64,000 nucleotides of DNA, taken from the NCBI RefSeq assembly GCF_002294995.1, contig NZ_NSGF01000005.1, positions 124,001 to 188,000 of the forward strand, given 5' to 3'. Shown piece after piece: positions 1 through 8,053 of this stretch (its first letter is position 1; the number at the start of each line of letters is the position of its first letter). The stretch comes from Mesorhizobium sp. WSM3860. GTDB taxonomy: Bacteria > Pseudomonadota > Alphaproteobacteria > Rhizobiales > Rhizobiaceae. The position numbers and the translations under genes were made by a program. A model generated the notes under the pieces. The model searched no databases. It had not been told where the DNA came from and saw nothing but the letters and a program-made list of their open reading frames with translations.

Positions 1-466
1 GAGTCAGCGGCTTCAGGTCCTCATACTCGATGCCGTCTTCTGGTGCGACTATGAAGCGGAACTGATGGCGGTCGCCATCAGTGCGATCGGCAAACGCCTT
101 ACCATCGATGCGGTCGCTATCGCCGCCATAGAGCTCGCCAGCTTCGTCTTCGCGGGTGACGCCGTCGCGCTGGAGATAGCGCAGATGCGCACGCGCCCCG
201 TCCGCGCCCTTGCCGGCGAGCTTGACGAAGCGGGCCTTGACGACGACCCGCCGCTGGCGGAAGGCGGCATAGCGATCGCGCGATTTCAGCAGCGCAGCCG
301 CCGCCCCGCCGCGCCCTGTACGGCTTCCGGTGAAGCGACCACCGCGCTGCGGCCGGCCGCCGGCCCTGTTGATCGCGGCCCGAACCTGACCGGCATAGCG
401 TTTGCCGGCCTTCGAACCGCGGGAGCCTATTTTCCCGAGCTTCGGTCGGAACTCATCATCCTGCAT
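1..466 (-). CDS. rlxS: Relaxase RlxS-like (VirD2/DUF3363 type), N-terminal 155 residues, cut by window edge
   Basis: A reading frame opens at the ATG on the minus strand at 466 and runs off the left edge without a stop. The start region is basic (KLGKIGSRGSKAGKRYAGQV) and is followed by a segment reading FVKLAGKGADGARAHLRYLQ and then GDRHQFRFIVAPEDG. This is the N-terminal layout of the RlxS/DUF3363 relaxases of Mesorhizobium ICEs, which nick oriT and lead the strand into the recipient. The gene is the last of a leftward series with a lytic transglycosylase, TraF and an RdfS-like protein, the same neighbours as described for ICEMlSymR7A. The C-terminal part is outside the window, so the full catalytic set cannot be checked. 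Confidence 0.85.
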   Translation of the reverse strand, partial: MQDDEFRPKLGKIGSRGSKAGKRYAGQVRAAINRAGGRPQRGGRFTGSRTGRGGAAAALLKSRDRYAAFRQRRVVVKARFVKLAGKGADGARAHLRYLQRDGVTREDEAGELYGGDSDRIDGKAFADRTDGDRHQFRFIVAPEDGIEYEDLKPLT

Positions 467-656
467 CCCGGCCTCCGGGTAATCCAAAGCCAGATCAACC
501 GCTTAGGCGCCGCAGCCTCCTGGCGCCGCAAACTGCCTCCTGGAAAAACGATGTGCAGACAAAGACTTCACCACCTCAAAGAGGCGGTGCCTTTATCTTG
601 CCTTACGCGCCTTGCCTCACGCGCCTTGCCTTTGCGCGCGCCACCGCCCCAAACTC
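467..656. other. Spacer upstream of relaxase gene; possible oriT region
   Basis: This 190 bp gap separates the relaxase start from the stop of the transglycosylase gene. It holds an imperfect inverted repeat at about 570-590 (CACCACCTC, AAA, GAGGCGGTG, one mismatch) and short direct repeats of CTTGCCT/GCGCCTTGCCT near 600-630. Origins of transfer often lie just upstream of the relaxase gene, so this is a reasonable place to look, but no nic site motif is recognised. Confidence 0.3.
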
Positions 657-1340
657 CTAGCCATCCGGCTCCTTTGGCCGCATGCCATCCTTGCCAAGCG
701 GCACGAAGAGATCGCCGTTTCGCATGCCGGCGCGAACACGGTCGTGGAGGAAGAACAACGAGCGCCCCGAGGGTGCCTTTGGCCCCTCCGGAGCGACAGA
801 TTTGCCCTTGAATTGCTTCATGTCGGTGGCCGAAATCCCCGCCGCCCTGAGCTGCTCGAGGTAATCGACGGTCTCTTTGGGCAATGGCTTGCCGTGCTTC
901 AAATACCCTTCGTAGCGCCCGGGGCCTGCGTTGTAGGCGGCGAAGAGGCCGGGGAATCCGAAGCGGTCATACATGGCTCGCAGATAGGCGGTGCCGGCCA
1001 GAATATTGTCGCGCGGATCGTGCGGATTTGGGCCGAGACCATTGGCCACGCGCATCTCCGCATAGGTGGCGGGCATCACCTGCATGAGGCCAATGGCGCC
1101 GGCGCGAGAGGTGATGGGGCGGCCGTCGCGCATGGTGTTGCCGCCGCTTTCGGCATTCATGACGGCGCGGATCCAGGCCTGCGGAACACGAAAACGCCGG
1201 CTGGCTTCCGCGACGAACTTCTGCCACTTTCCAAGCTGCGGACTTTGGGAGATGGCGACCGGCTCGGCGCCGGTCGAGGCGGAAAAGGCGCATGGCGCGG
1301 TGGCGATCATGCCCAACATCAGGAGGGTCACTCGGTCCAT
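657..1340 (-). CDS. Lytic transglycosylase (SLT domain, VirB1-like)
   Basis: The product is 227 aa if started at the ATG at 1340; the frame stays open further upstream but that stretch overlaps traF and looks non-coding. A short hydrophobic signal (VTLLMLGMIATAPCAFSAS) precedes a goose-type lysozyme/SLT domain with AVMNAESGGN (catalytic Glu), AIGLMQVMPATYAEM and AAYNAGPGRYEGYL, all hallmarks of the family. It should cut periplasmic peptidoglycan to let the conjugative channel be built. It overlaps the 3' end of traF by 13 bp and precedes the relaxase gene, so it is very probably co-transcribed with both. Confidence 0.85.
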   Translation of the reverse strand: MDRVTLLMLGMIATAPCAFSASTGAEPVAISQSPQLGKWQKFVAEASRRFRVPQAWIRAVMNAESGGNTMRDGRPITSRAGAIGLMQVMPATYAEMRVANGLGPNPHDPRDNILAGTAYLRAMYDRFGFPGLFAAYNAGPGRYEGYLKHGKPLPKETVDYLEQLRAAGISATDMKQFKGKSVAPEGPKAPSGRSLFFLHDRVRAGMRNGDLFVPLGKDGMRPKEPDG

Positions 1341-1876
1341 AGCGGCACGAGCCTCCCGATGATTTTTTGGGCCGGCACCGGCCCGAAATAGCGGCTGTCG
1401 AAGGAGCGATTGGTCTCGTTGCCGAGCAGGAACACCTCGTCCTTGGTGAGTGCCCGGCAGCCGTTCCACCATGGCAAGGGCCGGCCTTGGGCGTCGATCT
1501 TGAGCCGGCGCGCGACGATGTCGCCGCCGATGATGATGGCGTCATGGAAGGCGCAGACATGCTCGCCTGGCAGTGCGGCAAGGCGTTTGACCAGCGCCAC
1601 ATTGCCAGGCAGATAGCCGCGTTGGGCCGCCAGATACGCCACGTAATCAGGCGGGCGGACGAGCACCAGATCGCCCAGCGCCGGCGTGCCCGTAGCGATG
1701 CGATAGAGGCCGATCGGCGCGCTGGCCGAGGCGTTCCAGACCAGCCAGGGCGTGGGTTTTGCGAACGTGGTGAAGCCTAAAAGGCTGAGGCCAATCGTGG
1801 CAATGGCGATCGTCTTGCGGGCGCGAACGCGGCGCAGGCCGGAGCCGATGATGCGCAGAAAAGGACGCCGGCTCAT
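1328..1876 (-). CDS. traF: TraF-like S26 signal peptidase
   Basis: The 182 aa product has one N-terminal membrane segment (about residues 18-35, IAIATIGLSLLGFTTFAK), then SASAPIGLYRI containing the S26 nucleophile serine, and VALVKRLAALPGEHVC containing the general-base lysine. This pattern is that of TraF, which matures and cyclises the conjugative pilin TrbC. The ATG at 1876 sits inside an ATGA overlap with the preceding rdfS-like gene, and the 3' end overlaps the transglycosylase gene, so the order rdfS-traF-transglycosylase-relaxase is one operon. A trbC substrate is encoded at the other end of the window. Confidence 0.88.
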   Translation of the reverse strand: MSRRPFLRIIGSGLRRVRARKTIAIATIGLSLLGFTTFAKPTPWLVWNASASAPIGLYRIATGTPALGDLVLVRPPDYVAYLAAQRGYLPGNVALVKRLAALPGEHVCAFHDAIIIGGDIVARRLKIDAQGRPLPWWNGCRALTKDEVFLLGNETNRSFDSRYFGPVPAQKIIGRLVPLWTE

Positions 1877-2133
1877 GAGCGGCCCCCATCGTCGGCCGGC
1901 GTGGAACCGGCTTTGGGAGCGCCGTAGTGCGGATGGCCTTTCGACCATTCGTCGAGCTCGTCGATGTGATAGCGGACATAGCGGCCGTGCTTGCGGAATT
2001 TCGGGCCGCCGCCCTTGAGCCGCATCTTTTCGAGCGTGCGCTGGGAGAGGCCGATATAGAAGGCTGCTTGCGCGGTATTGAGAAACGGGCTGCCCTTCTT
2101 GGCGCGGGCGGCGCGTTCGTTTTCGTCGTCCAT
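1873..2133 (-). CDS. rdfS: RdfS-like excisionase (AlpA-type winged helix protein)
   Basis: This 86 aa protein has a MerR/AlpA-type helix-turn-helix: FLNTAQAAFYIGLSQRTLEK, then GGGPKFRKHGRYVRYHIDEL. In ICEMlSymR7A the recombination directionality factor RdfS is a small protein of this family and heads the operon with traF and the relaxase gene; the arrangement here is the same. It would bind the attachment site and direct the integrase toward excision. The integrase and att sites are not in the window. It could also be only a local regulator; the operon position makes the RdfS role more likely. Confidence 0.7.
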   Translation of the reverse strand: MDDENERAARAKKGSPFLNTAQAAFYIGLSQRTLEKMRLKGGGPKFRKHGRYVRYHIDELDEWSKGHPHYGAPKAGSTPADDGGRS

Positions 2134-2282
2134 GATTGTCCTCGTGTCGCTTAAGGAGAAGCAATGGAGAGGATGGGCGAGCGAGGTCGCTGCGGGGACG
2201 GGCGAAGAGTCGGGGGCGAGTTTTCGCCGCTCTTGGGATGAGCCCCGCGCCGGTGGCGGCGCGGGCTCGGAGCTCCGCCGTT

Positions 2283-2606
2283 TTAGTCGACGGGGTTCCA
2301 GATGATGGCGTAGGTGTCGTCATCGTCCTGGCCGGCGGCGCGGCCGAGATTGGCGTAGAGCTTGCGCGGACCGAACTCCGGGGCTGCGATCGACAGGCTC
2401 ACATAGTCCTTGCCGGAAGCCTCGCCGATGCGGGTCCAGCCGGCGCCGACTTCGACGCCTTGCGTCAGCACCCGGAAGTCTGGATGATTGTCGGCGGTCT
2501 TGCCCTGGTTGGGCACGATGTCGATGTCGGCGCGGACGCTGAGCGTCTTGAGCTGGCCCTTGTAGCCGCCGTTTTCCTGCTTGGTGACGTATCCGATCGC
2601 GGTCAT
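2283..2606 (-). CDS. DUF736 family protein
   Basis: The product is 107 aa and matches the DUF736 layout: an opening MTAIGYVTKQENGGYKGQL, a middle PDFRVL, GAGWTRIG, and GKDYVSLSIAAPEFG followed by LYANLG. These small proteins are common in conjugative and symbiosis elements of alphaproteobacteria; no biochemical role is established. It lies 149 bp upstream of the rdfS-like gene on the same strand. The start at 2606 is preceded on the minus strand by AGGAG, a good ribosome site. Confidence 0.85.
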   Translation of the reverse strand: MTAIGYVTKQENGGYKGQLKTLSVRADIDIVPNQGKTADNHPDFRVLTQGVEVGAGWTRIGEASGKDYVSLSIAAPEFGPRKLYANLGRAAGQDDDDTYAIIWNPVD

Positions 2607-3143
2607 GTTAGTCTCCTGTTTTGCTGTCGCCGGGGACCATTCCCCTGCGATGGCGGACCGTGATGGGCGCGTCCGGCCCGCCTGAACCCGACAGGGCCGC
2701 AGCGGCAGCGCAGGACCCGAGCGGGCGGCTTTTTTGGAGCGAAGCGGGCGCGAGGAAGCCGCCATGGGCGGCGGGGAAAAAAGCTGCTGGCCGAGGGTTT
2801 CGGGCGGGCCGGAACCGCCCATAGGTCGACAAGCCAACCGCAGGGAAATGGTCCTGAAAGACGCTTGGGAGACAGATCGCGCGATCGGCTGGCACGATCC
2901 CCAGGCAACATGGCGGGTACCTGCTTGGCACGGGTTCAGGCACCGCAGCCAGCGACGACGTGCCTGACCGTGTGGCGCCTCGGCGCGCATTGGGGCCTGG
3001 CACAGGGCTGGCGAAGGGCATCGATGTGCGTTGGACCACCGCCGGCAGTGCGCGCTTCAAGAATCGCGAAAGTGCGACCGGTTCTGCCCGAGAGGTGCCC
3101 CAAGCGGCGGCTTTCGAAATGCCGCCGCTCGAGGCTTGGCCGG
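2607..3143. other. Intergenic stretch, no gene recognised
   Basis: These 537 bp separate the DUF736 gene from the ParB-like gene. Open frames exist on both strands because of the high GC content, but none has a recognisable motif or a convincing start. It probably carries the promoter for the leftward DUF736 gene. Confidence 0.6.
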
Positions 3144-4874
3144 TCACTCCGACACGAACAGGTGCCGGACCTTGGCCCACTGATCGGCGGTGCGGAAGCC
3201 GCCGCGCGCTGTGTAGCTTTCGGCGGGGAATTTCATCCAGCGCGGCAGCCAGCTTTCCACCTTCTCGCGGCCGTTCTCGCCGGCAAGGAAGTCGCGGATG
3301 ATCTTCTTTTGCGTCTTGACCTTCTGCGAAACGTTGCCGTCGGCGACGGGCTTGCCGCCGATGTCGGTGAGCATGGCATTGGCGACTTCCTTGTCCCGCA
3401 GTAGCTCGAAGAACGCCTCGTCCGCCTGCCAGGAAGCAGCCATGTCGACGTTCAGATGATGCCCAAGCGCCTCAATGACGGCACTGCCGGCTTCGAGGGT
3501 CTCGGCCATGACAAGGCTGAGAACGCGCAGGACGACGTCATCGGAGAGCGCCAGCAGACGGGCAAAGAAGCCGGCGAGAACGAAGGCGTCGCCATGGCCG
3601 CCGGCGAGCGGGCCATCGGCATCCGCTTGCCCAATCAGCGCCAAAACCTCGCGCCGCTTCTCGGCGAAGGCCGCTTCGGCCTTGCAGGCGGCGAGGCTGG
3701 CGGCGACCGTCTCGTTCGCCGGGCGCTGCGGCTCGCGGCGCACCTGCCACAGGCTTGAGCCGGCAATCGCATGCGCCACCATGAGGCGCATGGCGATGGC
3801 GGGATGGTCGAGCAAGGCGGCGCGCACGGCGGCATGGCGATGCAGATCGACATAGTTCTGCATCGGGCCGGTGAGTTCAGGCCGCGACGGTTTGACGACC
3901 TGTTCGTCCGGCTCGCCGCCCTCGTCATCGGCGCGGGCGCGCCGCGCTTCCTTGCGCGACAGCCAGCCCTCGTGACACTCGACCTCGCCGCGATGCGAGA
4001 CGGTGATGACGACCTTGCCGCCCTTCTTCTTCGGGGTTTTCTCGTGGTCCCAAGAATGGAAATACTGCCCCGGTTCGAGCACGGTTACTTCGCTCCATCC
4101 GGCCTCGATATAGGCGTCGCGCCTGGCCGCGACCGCCTCGTTCTGCTTGAGCCAGAACAGGTCGGCATCGGCAAAATAGCTGTCCTCGCCGAAAAGATCG
4201 GAGACGATGAGGCCCGGATAGTCCTCGATGGCGAAAAGCGCCACCTTGGTGGAAATCGACTGGCCGCCGAACAGCCATTGTTTCAGCTGATAGCCGCGCG
4301 GCGCGTATTGCTCGGGGTCGGCATAAAGCGCCAGCCAGTCCTTCTGCTGCGCTTTCGAAGCCATGGTGAGATAGCGCGCCGTCTCGGCGTCGATTTCCTC
4401 GCGGCGGTAGGCTTCGCGGATTTTGGGCAGAAGCTCGCCAAGTGCCAGGATGCGCTTCACCTGAAGCTCGCTGATGCCGAAGGTGGCGGCGATGTCGGCA
4501 ATGGAGCGGCCTTCTTTGATCAGCCGCGAGAAGGTTTCCCATTGCGAGACCTCGTCGGGGTCGAGGCGCGCGATGTTTTCGATGAGCGAGGCTTCGAGCG
4601 CATCGGCGTCGTCGCCGTCCTCCATGATGGCGCAGGGCAGGGCGTCGCTCTCGCCGCGCTCGTCGGCGAGCGACTTGGCGGCGAAATAGCGTCGCCGTCC
4701 GGCGACGATTTCGAAGCTTTCCGGCGTTCCGTTGGGCCGCACCAGAAGCGGCACGAGAACGCCGCGCGCGCGAACGGACGGCAGGATGTCAGAGATATCC
4801 GGCGCGCGTTTGCCGTGGCGCATGTTGAGGGCGGAAATGTTAAGCCTATCAAGGGGAATATGAGCAAGCTGCAT
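3144..4874 (-). CDS. ParB-like nuclease/partition domain protein, 576 aa
   Basis: The start at 4874 gives MQLAHIPLDRLNISALNMRH, a normal opening for plasmid ParB-domain proteins. The ParB/Srx fold follows with VPLLVRPNG and FEIVAGRRRYFAAKSL, then ENIARLDPDEVSQWETFSRL and a helix-turn-helix IADIAATFGISELQVKRILA. The remaining 350 residues form a long, partly charged C-terminal region seen in the large ParB proteins of integrative elements. It may help maintain the element or act on DNA; which is not known. It is transcribed leftward, followed at a distance by the DUF736 gene. An upstream in-frame extension is possible but its composition is that of non-coding DNA. Confidence 0.85.
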   Translation of the reverse strand: MQLAHIPLDRLNISALNMRHGKRAPDISDILPSVRARGVLVPLLVRPNGTPESFEIVAGRRRYFAAKSLADERGESDALPCAIMEDGDDADALEASLIENIARLDPDEVSQWETFSRLIKEGRSIADIAATFGISELQVKRILALGELLPKIREAYRREEIDAETARYLTMASKAQQKDWLALYADPEQYAPRGYQLKQWLFGGQSISTKVALFAIEDYPGLIVSDLFGEDSYFADADLFWLKQNEAVAARRDAYIEAGWSEVTVLEPGQYFHSWDHEKTPKKKGGKVVITVSHRGEVECHEGWLSRKEARRARADDEGGEPDEQVVKPSRPELTGPMQNYVDLHRHAAVRAALLDHPAIAMRLMVAHAIAGSSLWQVRREPQRPANETVAASLAACKAEAAFAEKRREVLALIGQADADGPLAGGHGDAFVLAGFFARLLALSDDVVLRVLSLVMAETLEAGSAVIEALGHHLNVDMAASWQADEAFFELLRDKEVANAMLTDIGGKPVADGNVSQKVKTQKKIIRDFLAGENGREKVESWLPRWMKFPAESYTARGGFRTADQWAKVRHLFVSE

Positions 4875-4953
4875 GATCTGTCTCCTTCGGTCTGGTTGAG
4901 GTTTTCCCGCCGCAAAGGCCGCAAGGCCGGCGCGGCGGGACGGTTTTCGCGCC

Positions 4954-5373
4954 CTAGCGGCGCGTCTGTCCCGCCGTGTCAGGCGGAAGCTCGGAATGGG
5001 GGCTTGCAAGCGCGTCTGCTGCCTGCCGCAGCAGCCGCTCGTCCTCGGTAATGCGGCAACACAGCCGAGCAGCTTCGGCGTAGACGGAGAGCGCAAACTC
5101 GGCCTTGAAACAGCGGTCGCGCTCGATGCCGAGGCCGAGCCGGCCGTTGACGCTTTGCAGTTCGGCAAGGCTGACGCTGCCGAGTTCGGGAAAGCCGAAG
5201 CCGAGATCGCAAAGGCCGAACAGCGTGTCGCCGTCGGCGTCCAGTTCGCTCAAGAGCCAGGTTGCTGCCCCGGTCGGGTCGAACAGTTTTACGACCGGAA
5301 CATGGTCGGTCTCGGTGTCGGAGGCGCCATTGGCGAGGAGACGGGCGCAAAGGTCGTCGGTGATCAGGATCAT
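4954..5373 (-). CDS. DUF2958 family protein
   Basis: The 139 aa product shows the DUF2958 pattern: LITDDLCARLLANG, DHVPVVKLFDPTGAATWLLS, FGLCDLGFGFPELGSVSLAE and LGLGIERDRCFKAEF. The family is frequent beside ArdC and ParB-like genes in conjugative elements. Function is unknown. It lies 79 bp upstream of the ParB-like gene and 143 bp downstream of the ArdC gene, all leftward, so a shared transcript is likely. The start has AGGAATTCCGCA upstream, a usable ribosome site. Confidence 0.82.
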   Translation of the reverse strand: MILITDDLCARLLANGASDTETDHVPVVKLFDPTGAATWLLSELDADGDTLFGLCDLGFGFPELGSVSLAELQSVNGRLGLGIERDRCFKAEFALSVYAEAARLCCRITEDERLLRQAADALASPHSELPPDTAGQTRR

Positions 5374-5516
5374 TGCGGAATTCCTCCAAAACGGTTCGGG
5401 TTGATTGAGAGCGGCTTTTTTGAAACAGGCGGATGCGAGCGGCTTCTGCGCCGAGCGCGCGCGCTCGGCGCGCCGTCAGAAGCGCAAGGCGGTCGTGCAT
5501 GGCCAATCGAGCGCGC

Positions 5517-6479
5517 TCATGCGGCAATCTCGTCATGGGGCTTGCCTTCGTCGCCGGCGTTGAGGCCAAGCAGCAAATCGGCGGCTTTCGTGGCTTGGCT
5601 GGCGGCGCGGAAAATGGCGCGGTTGTCCTGGCGCAGCACGGCGAGCCATGAGCCGATGTAGTCGGCATGGCGCACGGTCGGCTCGATGCCGAGAGAGCTG
5701 CAGACGAAGGCTGCGCAGATTTCTGCGACCAGTTCCTCGCGCGCATAGGCCTTCGAGCCGAAGGAGCCGGAAAGGTCGCGCGCAAGCCGGGTTGGATGGC
5801 CGGTCCAGTGGCCAAGCTCGTGGAAACAGGTGCGGTAATAGTCGATCTGGTGAAAGAAAGCGGGCTGCGGCGGCACTTGAATGAAGTCGCTGCCCGGCAT
5901 GTAAAAAGCGCGATCGCCGCCGATGCGGAAGTCAGCGCCGCAGCTGTGAATCAGCGCCTCGGCCTGCGGGATGATCTGGCGCTCGGGCAGCGGCTCGGCG
6001 GCGGCATAGAGATGTTCGGGCAGGTTGTCGCATTGCGCGACATTGAAGACGGTGAAGCGCTTCAAAAAGGGCACGGCGTGCGGCTCATCGCCATCCGTCT
6101 TGGCGCGTTCCTTTTCTTCCTTGGGAACAAAGCGGTCAGCGTGGACGATGGTGGTGCCGTGTTCGCCCTTCCTGACATTGCCGCCAAGCGCGAGAGCCTG
6201 CCGGAAGGTCAGCCAGCTCTGGCTGGCATACCCGCGCTCGAAGACGGCGCCCCAAAGGATCAGGATGTTGATGCCGCAATAGCGGCGACCGGTGGCCGCG
6301 TTGCTGGGCAGGCCGAGACCGGCCTTCGCACTGCCCCATGGCTTGACCCATGGCACGGTGCCGCGCTCCAGCTCGGCGATAATGCGATCTGTGATTTGCT
6401 GATAAAGGCTGGCGCCCGTGCGCCCGTTCTTGCCTGCGCCAGCCTCTCGGCTACCGGAACGCTTGTATTTCGCACCCAT
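5517..6479 (-). CDS. ArdC-like antirestriction protein
   Basis: The 320 aa product has the two-domain ArdC layout: an N-terminal ssDNA-binding region (LYQQITDRIIAELERGTVPW, then GINILILW and FRQALALGGNVRKGEHGTTI) and a C-terminal zinc metallopeptidase-like domain with CFHELGHWTGHPTRL, where H220-E221-x-x-H224 is the zinc motif. ArdC of plasmid RSA protects incoming single-stranded DNA from restriction, so this gene likely helps the element enter a new host. It heads the leftward run ArdC, DUF2958, ParB-like, DUF736. Confidence 0.88.
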   Translation of the reverse strand: MGAKYKRSGSREAGAGKNGRTGASLYQQITDRIIAELERGTVPWVKPWGSAKAGLGLPSNAATGRRYCGINILILWGAVFERGYASQSWLTFRQALALGGNVRKGEHGTTIVHADRFVPKEEKERAKTDGDEPHAVPFLKRFTVFNVAQCDNLPEHLYAAAEPLPERQIIPQAEALIHSCGADFRIGGDRAFYMPGSDFIQVPPQPAFFHQIDYYRTCFHELGHWTGHPTRLARDLSGSFGSKAYAREELVAEICAAFVCSSLGIEPTVRHADYIGSWLAVLRQDNRAIFRAASQATKAADLLLGLNAGDEGKPHDEIAA

Positions 6480-8053
6480 CGTCTGGTCCTCCGCTCTTCA
6501 ATCCCGCGCCCTCCCCGGAAGCGGGGTGGGCGGCGAAAGCGACCGGAAAGGCCCGACGTCCAAGGCGGGCCGCATCCGAAGGACCGGAACGAAGAGGAGG
6601 ACCCGAAGCGTCAAGCGAAGGGTTGCGGGACGCCGCGGCGGGCCTAGAAGGGAGTGCCGCCCACCGCGCGCCACCGGGGAAGGCCAGTACAAGAAACGAC
6701 GCCGGCCCATGGGCCGGCGACCGTCAGCAGCCGAGAGGCTGCCCGCGCCAGGGGGCGAAGCCGCATGGCCGAGACCGCCTGAGCTTGCCGAAGAAAAAGC
6801 GGGCTCGGTTCACGAGCACCCGACGCGCGCCTTCAGGCGCGCGGGCGCTGAGCAGTGCCAACGGCGTGAAGTCGACCGCTGCGAATTCGACCCCTTTGGC
6901 GGCCTTCAGGAACTTGCGGATTGTCGGCGAGGGGCGAAGCGGGGTGGTTGAGGAGTGCGGCGCGAGTTGGCCAGCCGCTCCCGGCCGTTTCGCCGCGCGG
7001 GCAATGTTCATGCGCGAGCAGAGAGCTGTGAGCAAGCCGTGAGCGTCACCGCAATCACCATTGCGCGCGATTGCCCACGCAGTGGCGATGAAAACGTCCG
7101 CTTGACCACGGCTTCGGCCGATATCTGGGGCCGCTGACGTGGAAGCGGGCGAAAACCTCGAGGCCTGCGGCGCTGAACATCGAGCAGCATTAAGAGGCCG
7201 GGTACGTCAACGGCTGTGACCATCAACCGGAGCCAGCCAAACCTGTTGCGTTGGTTGCCTGGCACGGCTCAAAGACGCTTTAGCTTACCGTGCGAGCGAC
7301 ATTCGCGCGCTCTCGCCACCGACATTTCTGCGCGACGCCAAGCCCAACGTCCACACTAGCCATCACGCCAGATGTCTCGAGTAGGTCTGTCGGCTTTGCA
7401 ACAAAGTCAGAGGTCCGACGGACATAGGGCGGCTCACAATGTTGTAATTGAAAGCTTTTTCCTTTGGCAAGCTTCCTGCAACAGATGATCCTCAAACGTT
7501 GCAGGCAACAGCGACACACCGATGGCCGAATGCCGCCATCGGTCGCGCTGTCGATTTGTCTGGCGGCCAGACACAGGAACAGATGGAAGCAGGACTAATA
7601 TCATTACGAAGTCGACCATACAAACCGGCCTTCCTCAAGAGCGAGCAGAGCGTGTTTTCACGTGGGAAAGGCTGAGCCCCAGCTTGAATACAGTTGCGAC
7701 GCCTAATGCAGGTCGGCGGCGAAAAGGCAAGTATAGGCTGTGCGAATAAGACTGGCCGATCACGGTGGTCCGATGCAGAAGGAAAAAACTCGCAATGTCG
7801 ATTCCGAGGGCTGAAGAGCGACACACCACCGTAAGCCAGCCGGCTTGGCTCGAACGCATCGAACTAGACAGAGGACAATGTCTGCCAGAACGTTCGGATC
7901 AGAAGCGGAAGTTAGGCGGCTCAATGGTGCTGACTTGTACAAAGGAATTCTCGCGATTTTCATGATCTGGCGGGACTGTTTCGTTTTTCAGCGACGCCGG
8001 GAGGCGAGCCGGCCGAGTGTGAGGTCGGGCTCTGGGCCGTTCGGGAAGACGAC
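6480..8053. other. Long non-coding or decayed stretch between transfer module and cargo
   Basis: About 1.57 kb without a convincing gene. The left third is very GC-rich with overlapping open frames on both strands; from about 7200 base composition falls and frames are short. No transposase motif, terminal repeats, nod box or sigma-54 element was found. It marks the border between the ICE backbone and the accessory genes. Confidence 0.6.

Noticed and set aside
657..1472. Longer form of the transglycosylase with 44 extra N-terminal residues
   Set aside because: The extension overlaps traF antisense-like codons and lacks features, while the ATG at 1340 gives a normal signal peptide.
2690..2790. 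Rho-independent terminator near the T/A runs at 2731 and 2778
   Set aside because: No stem directly adjoins the T run on either strand.
7250..7275. TGGCACG near 7256 as sigma-54 promoter
   Set aside because: No TTGC at the required distance.
6480..8053. Insertion sequence in the long gap
   Set aside because: No DDE or other transposase motif, and no terminal inverted repeats were seen.
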